Positions 8,299-16,237 of a DNA stretch of 64,000 nt are shown in pieces; positions within the stretch are counted from its first letter, which is position 1; every line of letters begins with the position of its first letter. This DNA is from Actinokineospora xionganensis (lineage in GTDB: Bacteria > Actinomycetota > Actinomycetes > Mycobacteriales > Pseudonocardiaceae). The stretch is taken from positions 62,001 through 126,000 of the forward strand of contig NZ_JABVED010000004.1 of assembly GCF_014323725.1 (NCBI RefSeq), written 5' to 3'. Under the pieces are notes generated by a model that saw only the letters and a list, made by a program, of their open reading frames with translations, was not told the DNA's origin and searched no databases. A program made the translations under genes and the position numbers.

Positions 8299-9039
8299 AT
8301 GCCGCGACGACGGGTGAATCCGGAGATCCACTCGCTGACCGGCGCCTACGCCTTGGACGCGCTGACCACGCGGGAGCGAGCCGAGTTCGACGAGCATCTG
8401 CGGCGGTGCGACGCCTGCGCCGTGGAGATCGCCGAGCTGAGCGAGACCGCCGGACGGTTGGCGACCGCTGCCTCGGCGCTCCCGCCCGCGGACTTGAAGC
8501 ACCGGGTCGTGCCGATGATCCGGCATGAGCGCCAGCTCCCGCCGCTGGTCCCGCCGCTGGTCCCGTCGACCGAACCCGTGCGCCGCGACCAGTGGCGCTG
8601 GGCCGCCACGCTCGCCGTCGCCGCGAGCGTGGTGGCGGCGACGGCGATGGGCGCGCAGGCGATGGCCACGCACCACGAACTGGAACGGACGAGGCAGGCC
8701 TCGCAGGCGCGAGTCCACGCCATCAGCCGGGTGCTGACCGCCCCGGATGTCCGGCTGAGCATGGGGCACGGCGCCACCGCCGCTCTCTCGCGCGAACTCG
8801 ACAGCGTCGTCGTGCTGGCCAGGGGCATGCCCGAGCCGCCTTCGGACCGCGTGTACCAGGCGTGGCTGATCGGCCCGGATGGTCCTCGGTCGGCGGGGCT
8901 GGTCCAGACCGGGCCGGACGCCGCTCCGGTGCTGGCCGCCGCCTCGGGAGCGACCCAGGTCGGCATCACCGTCGAGCCTCCCGGCGGCTCCCCGCGGCCC
9001 ACGACCAGCGCGGTCGCACTGCTGACCCTGCCCGCCTGA
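8299..9039 (+). CDS. RskA-like anti-sigma factor, 246 aa
   Basis: The N-terminal domain binds and holds an ECF sigma factor: it has [20 protein letters not shown] with the zinc-type HxxxCxxC motif (HLRRCDAC). One membrane segment follows ([19 protein letters not shown]), then a C-terminal RskA domain outside the membrane with the typical [19 protein letters not shown]. RskA-type factors hold the sigma factor until regulated proteolysis frees it. I chose ATG 8299 because GAAAGGA lies upstream at normal spacing. No sigma factor gene adjoins it, although sigK-rskA pairs are normally adjacent. It is divergent from the cupredoxin operon, which is a candidate target. Confidence 0.85.
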   Translation: MPRRRVNPEIHSLTGAYALDALTTRERAEFDEHLRRCDACAVEIAELSETAGRLATAASALPPADLKHRVVPMIRHERQLPPLVPPLVPSTEPVRRDQWRWAATLAVAASVVAATAMGAQAMATHHELERTRQASQARVHAISRVLTAPDVRLSMGHGATAALSRELDSVVVLARGMPEPPSDRVYQAWLIGPDGPRSAGLVQTGPDAAPVLAAASGATQVGITVEPPGGSPRPTTSAVALLTLPA

Positions 9040-9045
9040 GCACCG

Positions 9046-9066
9046 AACAACAACGATTATCATGTT
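9046..9066 (+). promoter_or_regulatory. AT-rich candidate Zur/Fur-type operator at the COG0523 gene start
   Basis: A short AT-rich stretch centred on ACGATTATCATG stands out in GC-rich DNA directly before the metallochaperone start. Zur represses YciC/ZigA-type COG0523 genes through AT-rich palindromes with a related core. Symmetry here is only partial (GATtATC), so the assignment is tentative. Confidence 0.35.
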
Positions 9067-9070
9067 CATC

Positions 9071-10219
9071 ATGCCCACCCGTGTTCCTGTCACCGTCCTG
9101 TCCGGCTTCCTCGGCGCTGGGAAGACCACGCTGCTCAACCATGTGCTGGCCAACCGCGCAGGCCGCCGGGTCGCGGTCGTGGTCAACGACATGAGCGAGG
9201 TCAACATCGACGCCGCCCTGGTCGCCGGGCGCGGCGGCGAGCGGCTGGTGGAGCTGACCAACGGGTGCATCTGCTGCACCCTGCGGGAGGACCTGCTCGA
9301 CACGGTCGGCACGCTGGCCGCCGAGGGCCGGTTCGACACCATCCTGATCGAGTCGACCGGCATCTCCGAGCCGATGCCGGTCGCCGCGACCTTCGAGTGG
9401 ACCTTCGACGACGGCACCAGCCTGTCCGACCACGCGCGGCTGGACACGATGGTCACCGTGGTCGACGCGGCCGGGTTCCTGCCCGAACTGCAGCGCGGCG
9501 ACCGGCTGGCCGAACGCGCCCTCGCCGCGGGCGAGGAGGACGAGCGGGGCATCTCGGACCTGTTGATCGACCAGGTCGAGTTCGCGGATGTGCTGGTGCT
9601 CAACAAGACCGACCTCGTCACCGGCGAGCGCTTGGCCGTGGTAGAGGCGCTGCTCGGCAAGCTGAACCCCACCGCGCGGCTGGTGCGCGCGCAGCGGGGC
9701 GTGGTCGACCTGGCCGAGGTGCTCGACACCGACCGGTACGACCCGGTCACCGCCGCGACCTCAGCGGGCTGGGCGGCCGAACTCGCCGGGTCGCACGTGC
9801 CGGAGACCGAGGAGTACGGCATCCGCTCGGTCACCTACCGCGCCGCCCGGCCATTCCATCCGGCCCGCCTTGCCGCGGCCCTCGAAGACTGGCAAGGCGT
9901 GTTGCGCAGCAAGGGTTTCTGCCACCTCGCCAGCCGCCCCGACACGCTGGCGGTCTGGTCGCAGGCGGGGCCGAACCTCACGATCGAACCGGGCGAGTTG
10001 CTCGGCGACGGCTCCCCCGGCCAGGAACTGGTCTTCATCGGCGTCGACCTTGACCCGGACGAACCGCGCCGCAGGCTCGACCCGGCGCTGCTCACCGACG
10101 CCGAGTTCGCGGCGGGCCCGACGGGGTGGCGGGACCTGCCCGATCCGCTGCCCGCCTGGGAGGACACCGAACCGCACGACCACCGGCACGCGATGGGTGG
10201 TTCGGTCGGCGCCGCGTAG
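9071..10219 (+). CDS. COG0523 GTP-dependent metallochaperone (CobW C-terminal type), 382 aa
   Basis: A G3E GTPase: Walker [10 protein letters not shown] near the N-terminus, the metal-binding CxCC motif within [12 protein letters not shown], Walker B-like [11 protein letters not shown], and NKTD for guanine recognition. A CobW_C domain follows residue 250, and a His-rich tail ([11 protein letters not shown]) could bind metal. The ZigA/YciC/ZNG1 subfamily delivers zinc to client proteins under zinc limitation. An ATG three codons earlier (9062) is possible; neither has a clear ribosome binding site, so leaderless initiation is plausible. The upstream AT-rich site fits Zur control. Zinc is inferred, since other COG0523 branches serve cobalt or nitrile hydratase. 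Confidence 0.88.
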   Translation: MPTRVPVTVLSGFLGAGKTTLLNHVLANRAGRRVAVVVNDMSEVNIDAALVAGRGGERLVELTNGCICCTLREDLLDTVGTLAAEGRFDTILIESTGISEPMPVAATFEWTFDDGTSLSDHARLDTMVTVVDAAGFLPELQRGDRLAERALAAGEEDERGISDLLIDQVEFADVLVLNKTDLVTGERLAVVEALLGKLNPTARLVRAQRGVVDLAEVLDTDRYDPVTAATSAGWAAELAGSHVPETEEYGIRSVTYRAARPFHPARLAAALEDWQGVLRSKGFCHLASRPDTLAVWSQAGPNLTIEPGELLGDGSPGQELVFIGVDLDPDEPRRRLDPALLTDAEFAAGPTGWRDLPDPLPAWEDTEPHDHRHAMGGSVGAA

Positions 10220-10294
10220 GGATTGCGCAGGCACCGGACGGGGTATGCGAACAGGGCGGTGGAGAAACCGGCCCACGACAGGAGGTGCGCGACG

Positions 10295-10564
10295 ATGGCC
10301 ACGACCAAGCAGGTGCGGGCGGCGAAGCGCAACGTGCAGAAGGCCCAGGCGGGCGCCCAGGAGAAGCGTTCGATCGCCAAGATGCCCGCGGAGACGCGCG
10401 GCGCCCTCGGCAGGCAGGGCGCCGCGGTCGCCAAACGCAAGCGCACGGGCGGGTCGAGCCCGAAGACGCGGCAGGAACTCTACGACGAGGCCAAGCGCCG
10501 GGACCTCCCCGGCCGCTCCAAGATGGGACGCGACGAACTCGCCCGGGCCCTGAGGCACGGCTAG
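10295..10564 (+). CDS. Small basic protein with a Rho-N/SAP-like C-terminus, 89 aa
   Basis: A Lys/Arg/Ala-rich protein. Residues about 60-89 (TRQELYDEAKRRDLPGRSKM then DELARAL) match the helix-extended-helix pattern of the Rho N-terminal or Ku-associated SAP-like motif, which contacts nucleic acid. The N-terminal half is a low-complexity basic helix. Similar small proteins are common in actinobacteria, some annotated as plasmid stabilisation proteins. A role in DNA or RNA binding is inferred. The ATG is preceded by AGGAGG at nine bases. Confidence 0.75.
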   Translation: MATTKQVRAAKRNVQKAQAGAQEKRSIAKMPAETRGALGRQGAAVAKRKRTGGSSPKTRQELYDEAKRRDLPGRSKMGRDELARALRHG

Positions 10565-10740
10565 GCCCGACAATCGGATCTCCGCGCCCACATGCTCCAG
10601 TGCGGGCGGGAATTCGCGACCGGTCACCTGCTGGGGCTCATGCCCGCGGACATCAAGCGAGGTCACGATCCGGGTCGCGTGTGGACAGACCCGGCCCGAA
10701 GCGCGACCATTCGAAAGTCGGGCCTGCCACAGGAGGACGC

Positions 10741-11166
10741 ATGAGCTTCTCGATCCTGACCGACCTCGACTGGCTCGCCGTGCTCGTCGCCACGGTCGCG
10801 TTCTTCGCCCTCGGCGGGCTCTGGTACTCCACCCTGCTGTTCGGCAAGATCTGGAGCCGGGCGGTGGGCTTGGATATGGCGGGCGACGAGAAGCCGCCGG
10901 TGACCATCTACCTGATGCCCCTGCTGACGTGCTTCGTCTCCAGCCTCGCGCTGGCCATGCTGGCCAACGCGACCGGAACCGACACGGTCGGCGAGGCGCT
11001 CGCGCTCGGCGTCGTCGCCGGTCTGGGCCTGGCCGCGATGGCGCTGCTGGTGACCGGGTTCTTCGACCCGAAGAAGCCGCAGCCGATGACGTGGGTCGCC
11101 GTCACCGCCGGGTACCACCTGCTCGGCCTCATCGTGGTGTCGCTCATCGTCGCCCTCTGGCCGTGA
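10741..11166 (+). CDS. DUF1761 family membrane protein, 141 aa
   Basis: Four membrane segments. The N-terminus has the DUF1761 signature: LAVLVATVAFFALGGLWYST then LFGKIWSRAVG. The rest matches the family in length and topology. Function is unknown. The frame is open well upstream, but only the ATG at 10741, four bases after AGGAGG, gives a sensible protein. The 176 bases before it (10565-10740) hold no gene. Confidence 0.82.
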   Translation: MSFSILTDLDWLAVLVATVAFFALGGLWYSTLLFGKIWSRAVGLDMAGDEKPPVTIYLMPLLTCFVSSLALAMLANATGTDTVGEALALGVVAGLGLAAMALLVTGFFDPKKPQPMTWVAVTAGYHLLGLIVVSLIVALWP

Positions 11167-11480
11167 CAGCGGGGCGTCCCTAAGCCGCTTCTCCCCCGGC
11201 CTGCCCGAAATCGGTGAACGCGATGGCAGCTTCCGGCCGGCCGGAATTGGCCATCCGCCGATAATTCGCAAATCCCTCTCAGGTCGCTCACGTTTCCGCG
11301 GGGTTTCGCCTAGTCAAAGGCGCGGAAACGCGCGCAGGGCGCGATCTTGGCGCTTCGATAGGCCAATCGGGTGGCCTGGTAACGGCCTGTCGGCGGTCTG
11401 CGACGTCATGCCACACTGCTCACGCGCATCCAGGCTCGACACCGAAGGTCTCCTCACCGAGGAGAAGTGAAGGGACAGAT
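11167..11480. other. Intergenic region upstream of the MMPL gene
   Basis: These 314 bases contain no credible gene. They carry a perfect 10-base inverted repeat and, close to the MMPL start, a small CTCCTC...GAGGAG hairpin (about 11450-11464) whose right arm abuts the ribosome binding region. Both suggest the leader and promoter of the transporter gene. Confidence 0.5.
11291..11330. promoter_or_regulatory. Perfect inverted repeat CGTTTCCGCG / CGCGGAAACG
   Basis: The arms at 11291-11300 and 11321-11330 are exact complements, separated by 20 bases, so equivalent points lie 30 bases (about three helical turns) apart. It lies about 150 bases before the MMPL gene. MMPL pumps are often governed by TetR-type repressors with palindromic operators, but no such regulator is adjacent. 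Confidence 0.4.
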
Positions 11481-13691
11481 ATGTTCGCGTGGTGGGGAAT
11501 GGCAGTGAGCAGGCTTCGGTGGTTGATCCTGGCTTTGGGTATCGCTTTCATGGCGTTTTCCGGGATTTGGGGCACCGGGGTTTTCGACCGACTCTCCGGC
11601 GACGCGAGCCTCGACGACCCGACCAGCGAGTCCCAGCGCATCAGCCAACCGGTCACCGACGCGCTCGGCAGGCAGACCGTCGACTTCATCGCGCTCTACT
11701 CAAGCCCTGACCGCACCGTGGACGACCCTGCGTTCCGCCGCGCCGTGGAAGACGTCGTCACGAAAGTGCGCACGTATCCCGAAGTGACGATGGTGACCTC
11801 GTTCTACGAGAGCCAATCTCGCGAACTGGTCTCGACCGACGAGCATTCGACCTATGTCCCGGTCCGGTTCGCGGCGGGCACCAAAAGCAAGGTCGTCAAA
11901 GCGGTCCGCGCGGATCTGGCCGCGGCCGGAGTGGCCACGCGGGTCGGCGGGCAGAAAGCGATCGACCTCGACATCGACAGCCGCATCGGGCCGGACATCG
12001 CCCGGGCCGAGATGATCGCGATGCCGATCCTGTTCCTGTTGCTCATCATCGTCTTCGGCAACCTAGTCGCGGGGCTCATGCCGATTCTCGTCGGCGGGAT
12101 CGCGATCCTCGGCGCCTTCATGCTGGTCCGGGTTATCACCCTGTTCACCGACGTGTCCGTCTTCTCCATCAACATCATCACGATCCTCGGCCTCGGCCTG
12201 GCCGTGGACTACGGGCTGTTCATCGTGAGCCGCTTCCGCGAGGAACTCGACCGCGGGCATCCGGTCGACACCGCCGTCTCCCGCACCATGTCCAGCGCGG
12301 GCCGGACCGTCGCCGTCTCCGGGCTCATCGTCGGGCTCTCGCTGTGCGGCCTGCTGATCTTCCCCCAGATCCTGCTGCGCTCGATGGGCCTCGGCGGCGC
12401 GGCGGCGGTCCTGGTCGCGATGCTGACCAGCCTCACCGTGTTGCCCGCCATGCTCGCGATTCTCGGCCACCGGATCGACGCGGGCAGGCTGCCGCTGCCG
12501 TGGACCCGCAAGCGCCGCGTCCCCACCCTGACCGGCGCGGTCGCCACGACCGTGGCCAAGGCGGCCGACAGCGGCTGGTGGGCGCGGCTGGCCCGCACCG
12601 TGATGCGCAGGCCCGTGATCTTCACCGTCGGGGTCTCCGCGATCCTGCTGGTGCTCGCCGCCCCGTTCGCCCGGGTCGAGTTCGGCGGCGTCGACGAGCG
12701 GGTGCTGCCGCCCGGCACGGAGAGCAGGGTGGTGTCCGAACGCCTGCAGAGCGACTTCGCCGGCACCGGCATCCGGCCCATCCGGGTGCTTGTGGCCGAT
12801 GTCCCGCAGTCGACCGCGGCCGCGTTCGGCCGACAGCTCGAGCAGGTCCCCGGGGTCAACGACGTCGAGATCAGCGCCGGCAACGGCACCACCAGCCTGC
12901 TCAACGTGACCTACGACGGCGAGGCGAACGCGCCGCACGCCAGGGGCATCGTGGAGAAGATCCGCGCCCTCGACCGGCCTGAGGGCGCCCTGGTGATGGT
13001 CGGCGGGACGAGCGCGAGCGTGGTCGACCAACTGGACTCGCTGAGTTCGCGGCTGCCGTGGATGGCGCTGCTGATCGCCGGGATCACCTTCCTCCTGCTG
13101 GCCCTGGCCTTCGGCTCGGTGGTGGTGCCGCTCAAGGCGATCGTGATGAACCTCGTCTCGATCGGCGCCGCGTTCGGCGTGGTCGTGTGGATCTTCCAGG
13201 ACGGCCATTTCTCCGGCCTGCTCAACTTCACCCCCACCGGGTACGTGGAGGCCAGTCAACCGGTCCTGATGGTGGCGATCCTGTTCGGGCTGTCGATGGA
13301 CTACGAGGTGTTCCTGATCTCCCGGATCCGGGAGCGCTACGACAGCCTCGGCGACAACACCGCCGCGGTGGCCGCGGGCGTGCAGCGCACGGGCGGGATC
13401 ATCACGACCGCGGCCGTGCTGCTCTGCGTGGTGGTCGGCAGTTTCTCCACCTCGGGCATCACGTTCATCAAGATGGTCGGCGTCGGCATGTTCGTCGCCC
13501 TGGTCGTCGACGCGACCCTGGTCCGGATGCTGTTGGTGCCCGCGACGATGCGCCTGCTCGGCAGGCACAACTGGTGGGCGCCCGCGCCGCTGCGCAAGGC
13601 CTACGCGCGGTACGGCTTCCGGGAGACCGACGACCTCGACGAGCCCGCCGCCACGGCGCAGCGCGCCCCCGAGACGGCCGCCACCCGCTAG
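11481..13691 (+). CDS. MMPL family RND-type transporter, 736 aa
   Basis: A 12-helix RND-fold protein with two halves. Each has an N-terminal helix, an extracytoplasmic domain and a membrane bundle. Typical MMPL blocks are visible: IITILGLGLAVDYGLFIVSRFREEL in half one, and VLMVAILFGLSMDYEVFLISRIRERY in half two; the aspartates in VDYG and MDYE fit proton relay. Family members export lipids or hydrophobic compounds. Length matches short actinobacterial MMPLs rather than the 900-1000 aa mycobacterial MmpL proteins. GAAGGGA lies before the ATG. A strong hairpin terminator follows. It lies 0.9 kb from the polyketide cluster, so a role in product export is possible but unproven. Confidence 0.9.
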   Translation: MFAWWGMAVSRLRWLILALGIAFMAFSGIWGTGVFDRLSGDASLDDPTSESQRISQPVTDALGRQTVDFIALYSSPDRTVDDPAFRRAVEDVVTKVRTYPEVTMVTSFYESQSRELVSTDEHSTYVPVRFAAGTKSKVVKAVRADLAAAGVATRVGGQKAIDLDIDSRIGPDIARAEMIAMPILFLLLIIVFGNLVAGLMPILVGGIAILGAFMLVRVITLFTDVSVFSINIITILGLGLAVDYGLFIVSRFREELDRGHPVDTAVSRTMSSAGRTVAVSGLIVGLSLCGLLIFPQILLRSMGLGGAAAVLVAMLTSLTVLPAMLAILGHRIDAGRLPLPWTRKRRVPTLTGAVATTVAKAADSGWWARLARTVMRRPVIFTVGVSAILLVLAAPFARVEFGGVDERVLPPGTESRVVSERLQSDFAGTGIRPIRVLVADVPQSTAAAFGRQLEQVPGVNDVEISAGNGTTSLLNVTYDGEANAPHARGIVEKIRALDRPEGALVMVGGTSASVVDQLDSLSSRLPWMALLIAGITFLLLALAFGSVVVPLKAIVMNLVSIGAAFGVVVWIFQDGHFSGLLNFTPTGYVEASQPVLMVAILFGLSMDYEVFLISRIRERYDSLGDNTAAVAAGVQRTGGIITTAAVLLCVVVGSFSTSGITFIKMVGVGMFVALVVDATLVRMLLVPATMRLLGRHNWWAPAPLRKAYARYGFRETDDLDEPAATAQRAPETAATR

Positions 13692-13697
13692 CCCGCA

Positions 13698-13750
13698 AAC
13701 GCCGAACAGGCCCCGCGAGCGATCTCCGCTCGCGGGGCCTGTTCGGCGTT
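13698..13750. terminator. Bidirectional terminator between convergent MMPL and DUF1707 genes
   Basis: A perfect 24-base stem (13698-13721 with 13727-13750) and a five-base loop lie six bases after the MMPL stop and five bases before the 3' end of the convergent DUF1707 gene. It can serve both strands. Confidence 0.9.
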
Positions 13751-13755
13751 TCCGG

Positions 13756-14271
13756 CTACCTGCGCTTGATCCGCTTCACCGTGCGCCGCGCCGGCTCCAG
13801 CGCCCGCCGCTGGGCCCGATCCTTCCGGATGGCCTGCACGCCGACGGTCGCCGCCAGCAGGGCCGCCCCAGGCACCAGGAACCACACGGGCCAGAAGTTG
13901 TCGAGTTCGCCGTTGCCGACGCCGGTCAGGAACCACACGGTCAGGTTGATGGCCATGACCGCCCCCCACACCGTCCAGAGGATCTTCAGGGCGATCGGCA
14001 GGCCCAGGGAGACCTTGGCGGCCTCCGGGTGCGCCACCGGTCTGGCCGCGGCGGCGCTCGGCTCATGCCTGGCCACGGCGCCGCTGCCGCCGGCGGGCAG
14101 GTCGACGAACAGGTCGGCCAGCTCGCCGTAGGTAGTCGACTGGTAGGCTTGGGCCAGCCGGTTGTCGTACTCGAAGAGGTTCAGTCTGCCTTCGTCCATC
14201 GCGGCCTGAAGTCGGTCGACGGCAGCCTGCCGATCCTTGTCCGAGACCCGTATCTCTCGCCGCTCATCCAT
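13756..14271 (-). CDS. DUF1707 (SHOCT-like) and 2TM membrane protein, 171 aa
   Basis: Residues 5-55 form a DUF1707 domain: IRVSDKDRQAAVDRLQAAMDEGRL, then FEYDNRLAQAYQSTTYGELADLFVDLP. A flexible linker and two membrane helices follow (LPIALKILWTVWGAVMAINLT and FWPVWFLVPGAALLAATVGV), then an Arg-rich tail. DUF1707 proteins are common in actinobacteria and probably act in membrane-linked regulation, with no defined activity. The ATG at 14269-14271 has GGAGG eight bases upstream; a longer open frame upstream lacks a site. Confidence 0.85.
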   Translation of the reverse strand: MDERREIRVSDKDRQAAVDRLQAAMDEGRLNLFEYDNRLAQAYQSTTYGELADLFVDLPAGGSGAVARHEPSAAAARPVAHPEAAKVSLGLPIALKILWTVWGAVMAINLTVWFLTGVGNGELDNFWPVWFLVPGAALLAATVGVQAIRKDRAQRRALEPARRTVKRIKRR

Positions 14272-14421
14272 CACACACGCCTCCGGCTCGACATATTCCG
14301 GTCCGATCGTATTTGGTCGAGCGCCGCACGCATACAGCGGCGTCCCGTCGAATTCCGCCCATCCGGGCCGCACCGGGCGGCTCGGCGATGACCTCTTGTT
14401 TTCGGCCACTTCTTGCCAATA

Positions 14422-14456
14422 GCGGCGGTCCGCCGCACGCGGCTATCGTCGCGATA
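14422..14456. promoter_or_regulatory. Two adjacent inverted repeats upstream of the ABC exporter operon
   Basis: GCGGCG-gtc-CGCCGC (14422-14436) is followed by TATCG-tcg-CGATA (14444-14456), both perfect. They lie about 100 bases before the first gene of the left polyketide arm, in a 279-base gap with no gene. They are candidate operators for the cluster; no regulator gene is visible here. Confidence 0.4.
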
Positions 14457-14550
14457 ACTCGGACCATCCGTTTTCCCTGAATTCGCCGACGCACCCGCCG
14501 CCGACGCCGACCGTAGTGCGCAGCTCTATTATTCCCAAGGATGTGACACA

Positions 14551-15387
14551 ATGCTGGAAGCAATAGACCTGGTCAAGCGCTACGGTCCGGTGCACGCACT
14601 CGACGGATTCAGCTTGCGGGTTTCCGCAGGCGAAATCGTGGGCCTGGTCGGTCACAACGGCGCGGGAAAGACGACATTCGTCGAAATCGTGTCGAACCTG
14701 ATTCGCCCCGACAGCGGCACCATCACCATCGGCGGCAAGTCCCCGGCCGCGGCGCGCGGCGAAGTCGGTGTCACCCCCCAGCACCTCGGGCTGTACCCCT
14801 CGATCACGGTGCGGGAGCACCTCGAACTGTTCGGCAGGCTCGCTGGCCTGCGCCGGACCGCGCTGAGCACGGCGATCGAGGACCTGACCGTCGCGCTGCG
14901 CCTCGGCGAGATCATCGACCGGCGCACCGGCGTGCTCTCCGGCGGCCAGCAGCGCCGCACCCAGGCCGCCACCGCGCTCATCCACCGGCCCGGCCTGCTG
15001 CTGCTCGACGAGCCGACGGCGGGCGCCGACCTGGAGACCCGCGAGGCGATGCTCGACGTGGTCAAGCAGCGCGCGGGCGAGGGCGCCGCGATCGTCTACA
15101 CCACCCACTACCTGCCCGAGCTCACCGAGTTGCGGGCGACCATCGCGGTGGCGCACAGCGGGCGGATCATCGCCCGCGGCACCTACGACGAACTGGTGGA
15201 CGGGCTGCCCGGCGAGGTCCGGCTGACCTTGGACGACGAGGAGGAGATCCGCGTCTCCACCACCGAGCCGACCGCGACGCTGATCGAGCTGCTCAGCCGC
15301 ACCGAGCGGCCGGTGTCCTCGGTGGACGTGCGCAACCCCTCCCTGGACGACCTCTACCGATCCCTGGCGGTCAGCCATGCTTCTTGA
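14551..15387 (+). CDS. ABC transporter ATP-binding protein, 278 aa
   Basis: A complete nucleotide-binding domain: Walker A GHNGAGKTT (residues about 33-41), the Q-loop in TPQHLGLYP, signature LSGGQQRR, Walker B LLLLDEPT, and the H-loop in TTHYL. The C-terminal 60 residues form the regulatory tail common in DrrA/CcmA-like exporters, ending NPSLDDLYRSLAVSHAS. Its partner is the permease that overlaps its stop by 11 bases. Such DrrAB-type pairs often export or give resistance to the cluster product. AAGGA lies nine bases before the ATG. Confidence 0.9.
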   Translation: MLEAIDLVKRYGPVHALDGFSLRVSAGEIVGLVGHNGAGKTTFVEIVSNLIRPDSGTITIGGKSPAAARGEVGVTPQHLGLYPSITVREHLELFGRLAGLRRTALSTAIEDLTVALRLGEIIDRRTGVLSGGQQRRTQAATALIHRPGLLLLDEPTAGADLETREAMLDVVKQRAGEGAAIVYTTHYLPELTELRATIAVAHSGRIIARGTYDELVDGLPGEVRLTLDDEEEIRVSTTEPTATLIELLSRTERPVSSVDVRNPSLDDLYRSLAVSHAS

Positions 15388-16189
15388 CACCCCCCAGGTC
15401 CAGGCCCAGGTCCACGCCCGGCCGCGGCCCACCGGTCCACGCGAGTCCGCCTACCGGATCGGCGCGATGGTCCGGCACAACATCCGCATCCGGCTGCGCG
15501 ACCCGGGCCAGATGATCAGCTACATCGCCATGCCGATGGTGCTGATGATCGTGCTCAAGCCGCTCTACGTCCGCGCGGTCGAGGGCGGCGCCACCCAGGT
15601 CGTCACCGGTCTGCTGGTGATGTTCTCCGTGTTCGCCATCGCCATCGCCGGCAGCTCGATCATGGTCGAGCGGCAGTGGCAGACCTGGGACCGGCTGCGG
15701 GCGAGCAACGCCTCGGCGACGGAGATGCTGCTGGGCAAGGTCATCCCGATCTTCGTGGTGATGGTGGCGCAGCAGTCGATCCTGTTGACCTACGGCTGCC
15801 TGGTCATCGGGCTGCCGATGCCGCCGTCCCTGGGTTACCTGGCGCTCGCGATCCTGGTCTGGGCGTTCGCGCTGCTCGCCATCGGCGCGGCGCTGGCCAC
15901 GATCGCCCGCAGTCTCGGCGAGCTCGGCGTGATCTCCGACGTCGGCGCGCTGGTGCTCAGTTCGATGGGCGGGGCACTGGTCCCGCTGAGCATCATGCCC
16001 GGGTGGGCGCAGGCCGCCGCGCACGCCTCCCCCGGCTACTGGGCCCTTTCGCTGATGCAGGCAGCGGTCCGCGGCGACGGCGCGGCGATGGTGCTGCCGA
16101 CCGTGATCCTGCTGGCGCTGGGCGTTCTCGCGGGCACGTTCGCGGTCCGCAGGCTCACCCGAGGGTGGGGCCGCACCCGGCTGCTGTGA
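15377..16189 (+). CDS. ABC-2 type transporter permease, 270 aa
   Basis: Six membrane segments in the ABC-2/DrrB arrangement after a cytoplasmic N-terminus (residues 1-40). The sequence GSSIMVERQWQTWDRLRASNASATEMLLGKV matches the conserved cytoplasmic coupling region. It forms an exporter with the ATPase encoded just before it and is translated through an 11-base overlap. Placement as the first two genes of the left arm suggests export of, or self-protection against, the polyketide. Confidence 0.88.
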   Translation: MLLDTPQVQAQVHARPRPTGPRESAYRIGAMVRHNIRIRLRDPGQMISYIAMPMVLMIVLKPLYVRAVEGGATQVVTGLLVMFSVFAIAIAGSSIMVERQWQTWDRLRASNASATEMLLGKVIPIFVVMVAQQSILLTYGCLVIGLPMPPSLGYLALAILVWAFALLAIGAALATIARSLGELGVISDVGALVLSSMGGALVPLSIMPGWAQAAAHASPGYWALSLMQAAVRGDGAAMVLPTVILLALGVLAGTFAVRRLTRGWGRTRLL

Positions 16190-16237
16190 GCACTCTCCAC
16201 GCCGCGTTCGAATCCCGGACCAACTAGGGGCACGTTG

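Noticed and set aside
8164-9834. Minus-strand open frame spanning the anti-sigma and metallochaperone genes
   Set aside because: Ser/Arg-rich translation antisense to two conserved genes.
10126-10740. Upstream extension of the DUF1761 frame into a 346-codon reading frame
   Set aside because: The extension is Arg/Gly/Pro-rich, overlaps two real genes, and the ATG at 10741 has its own AGGAGG.
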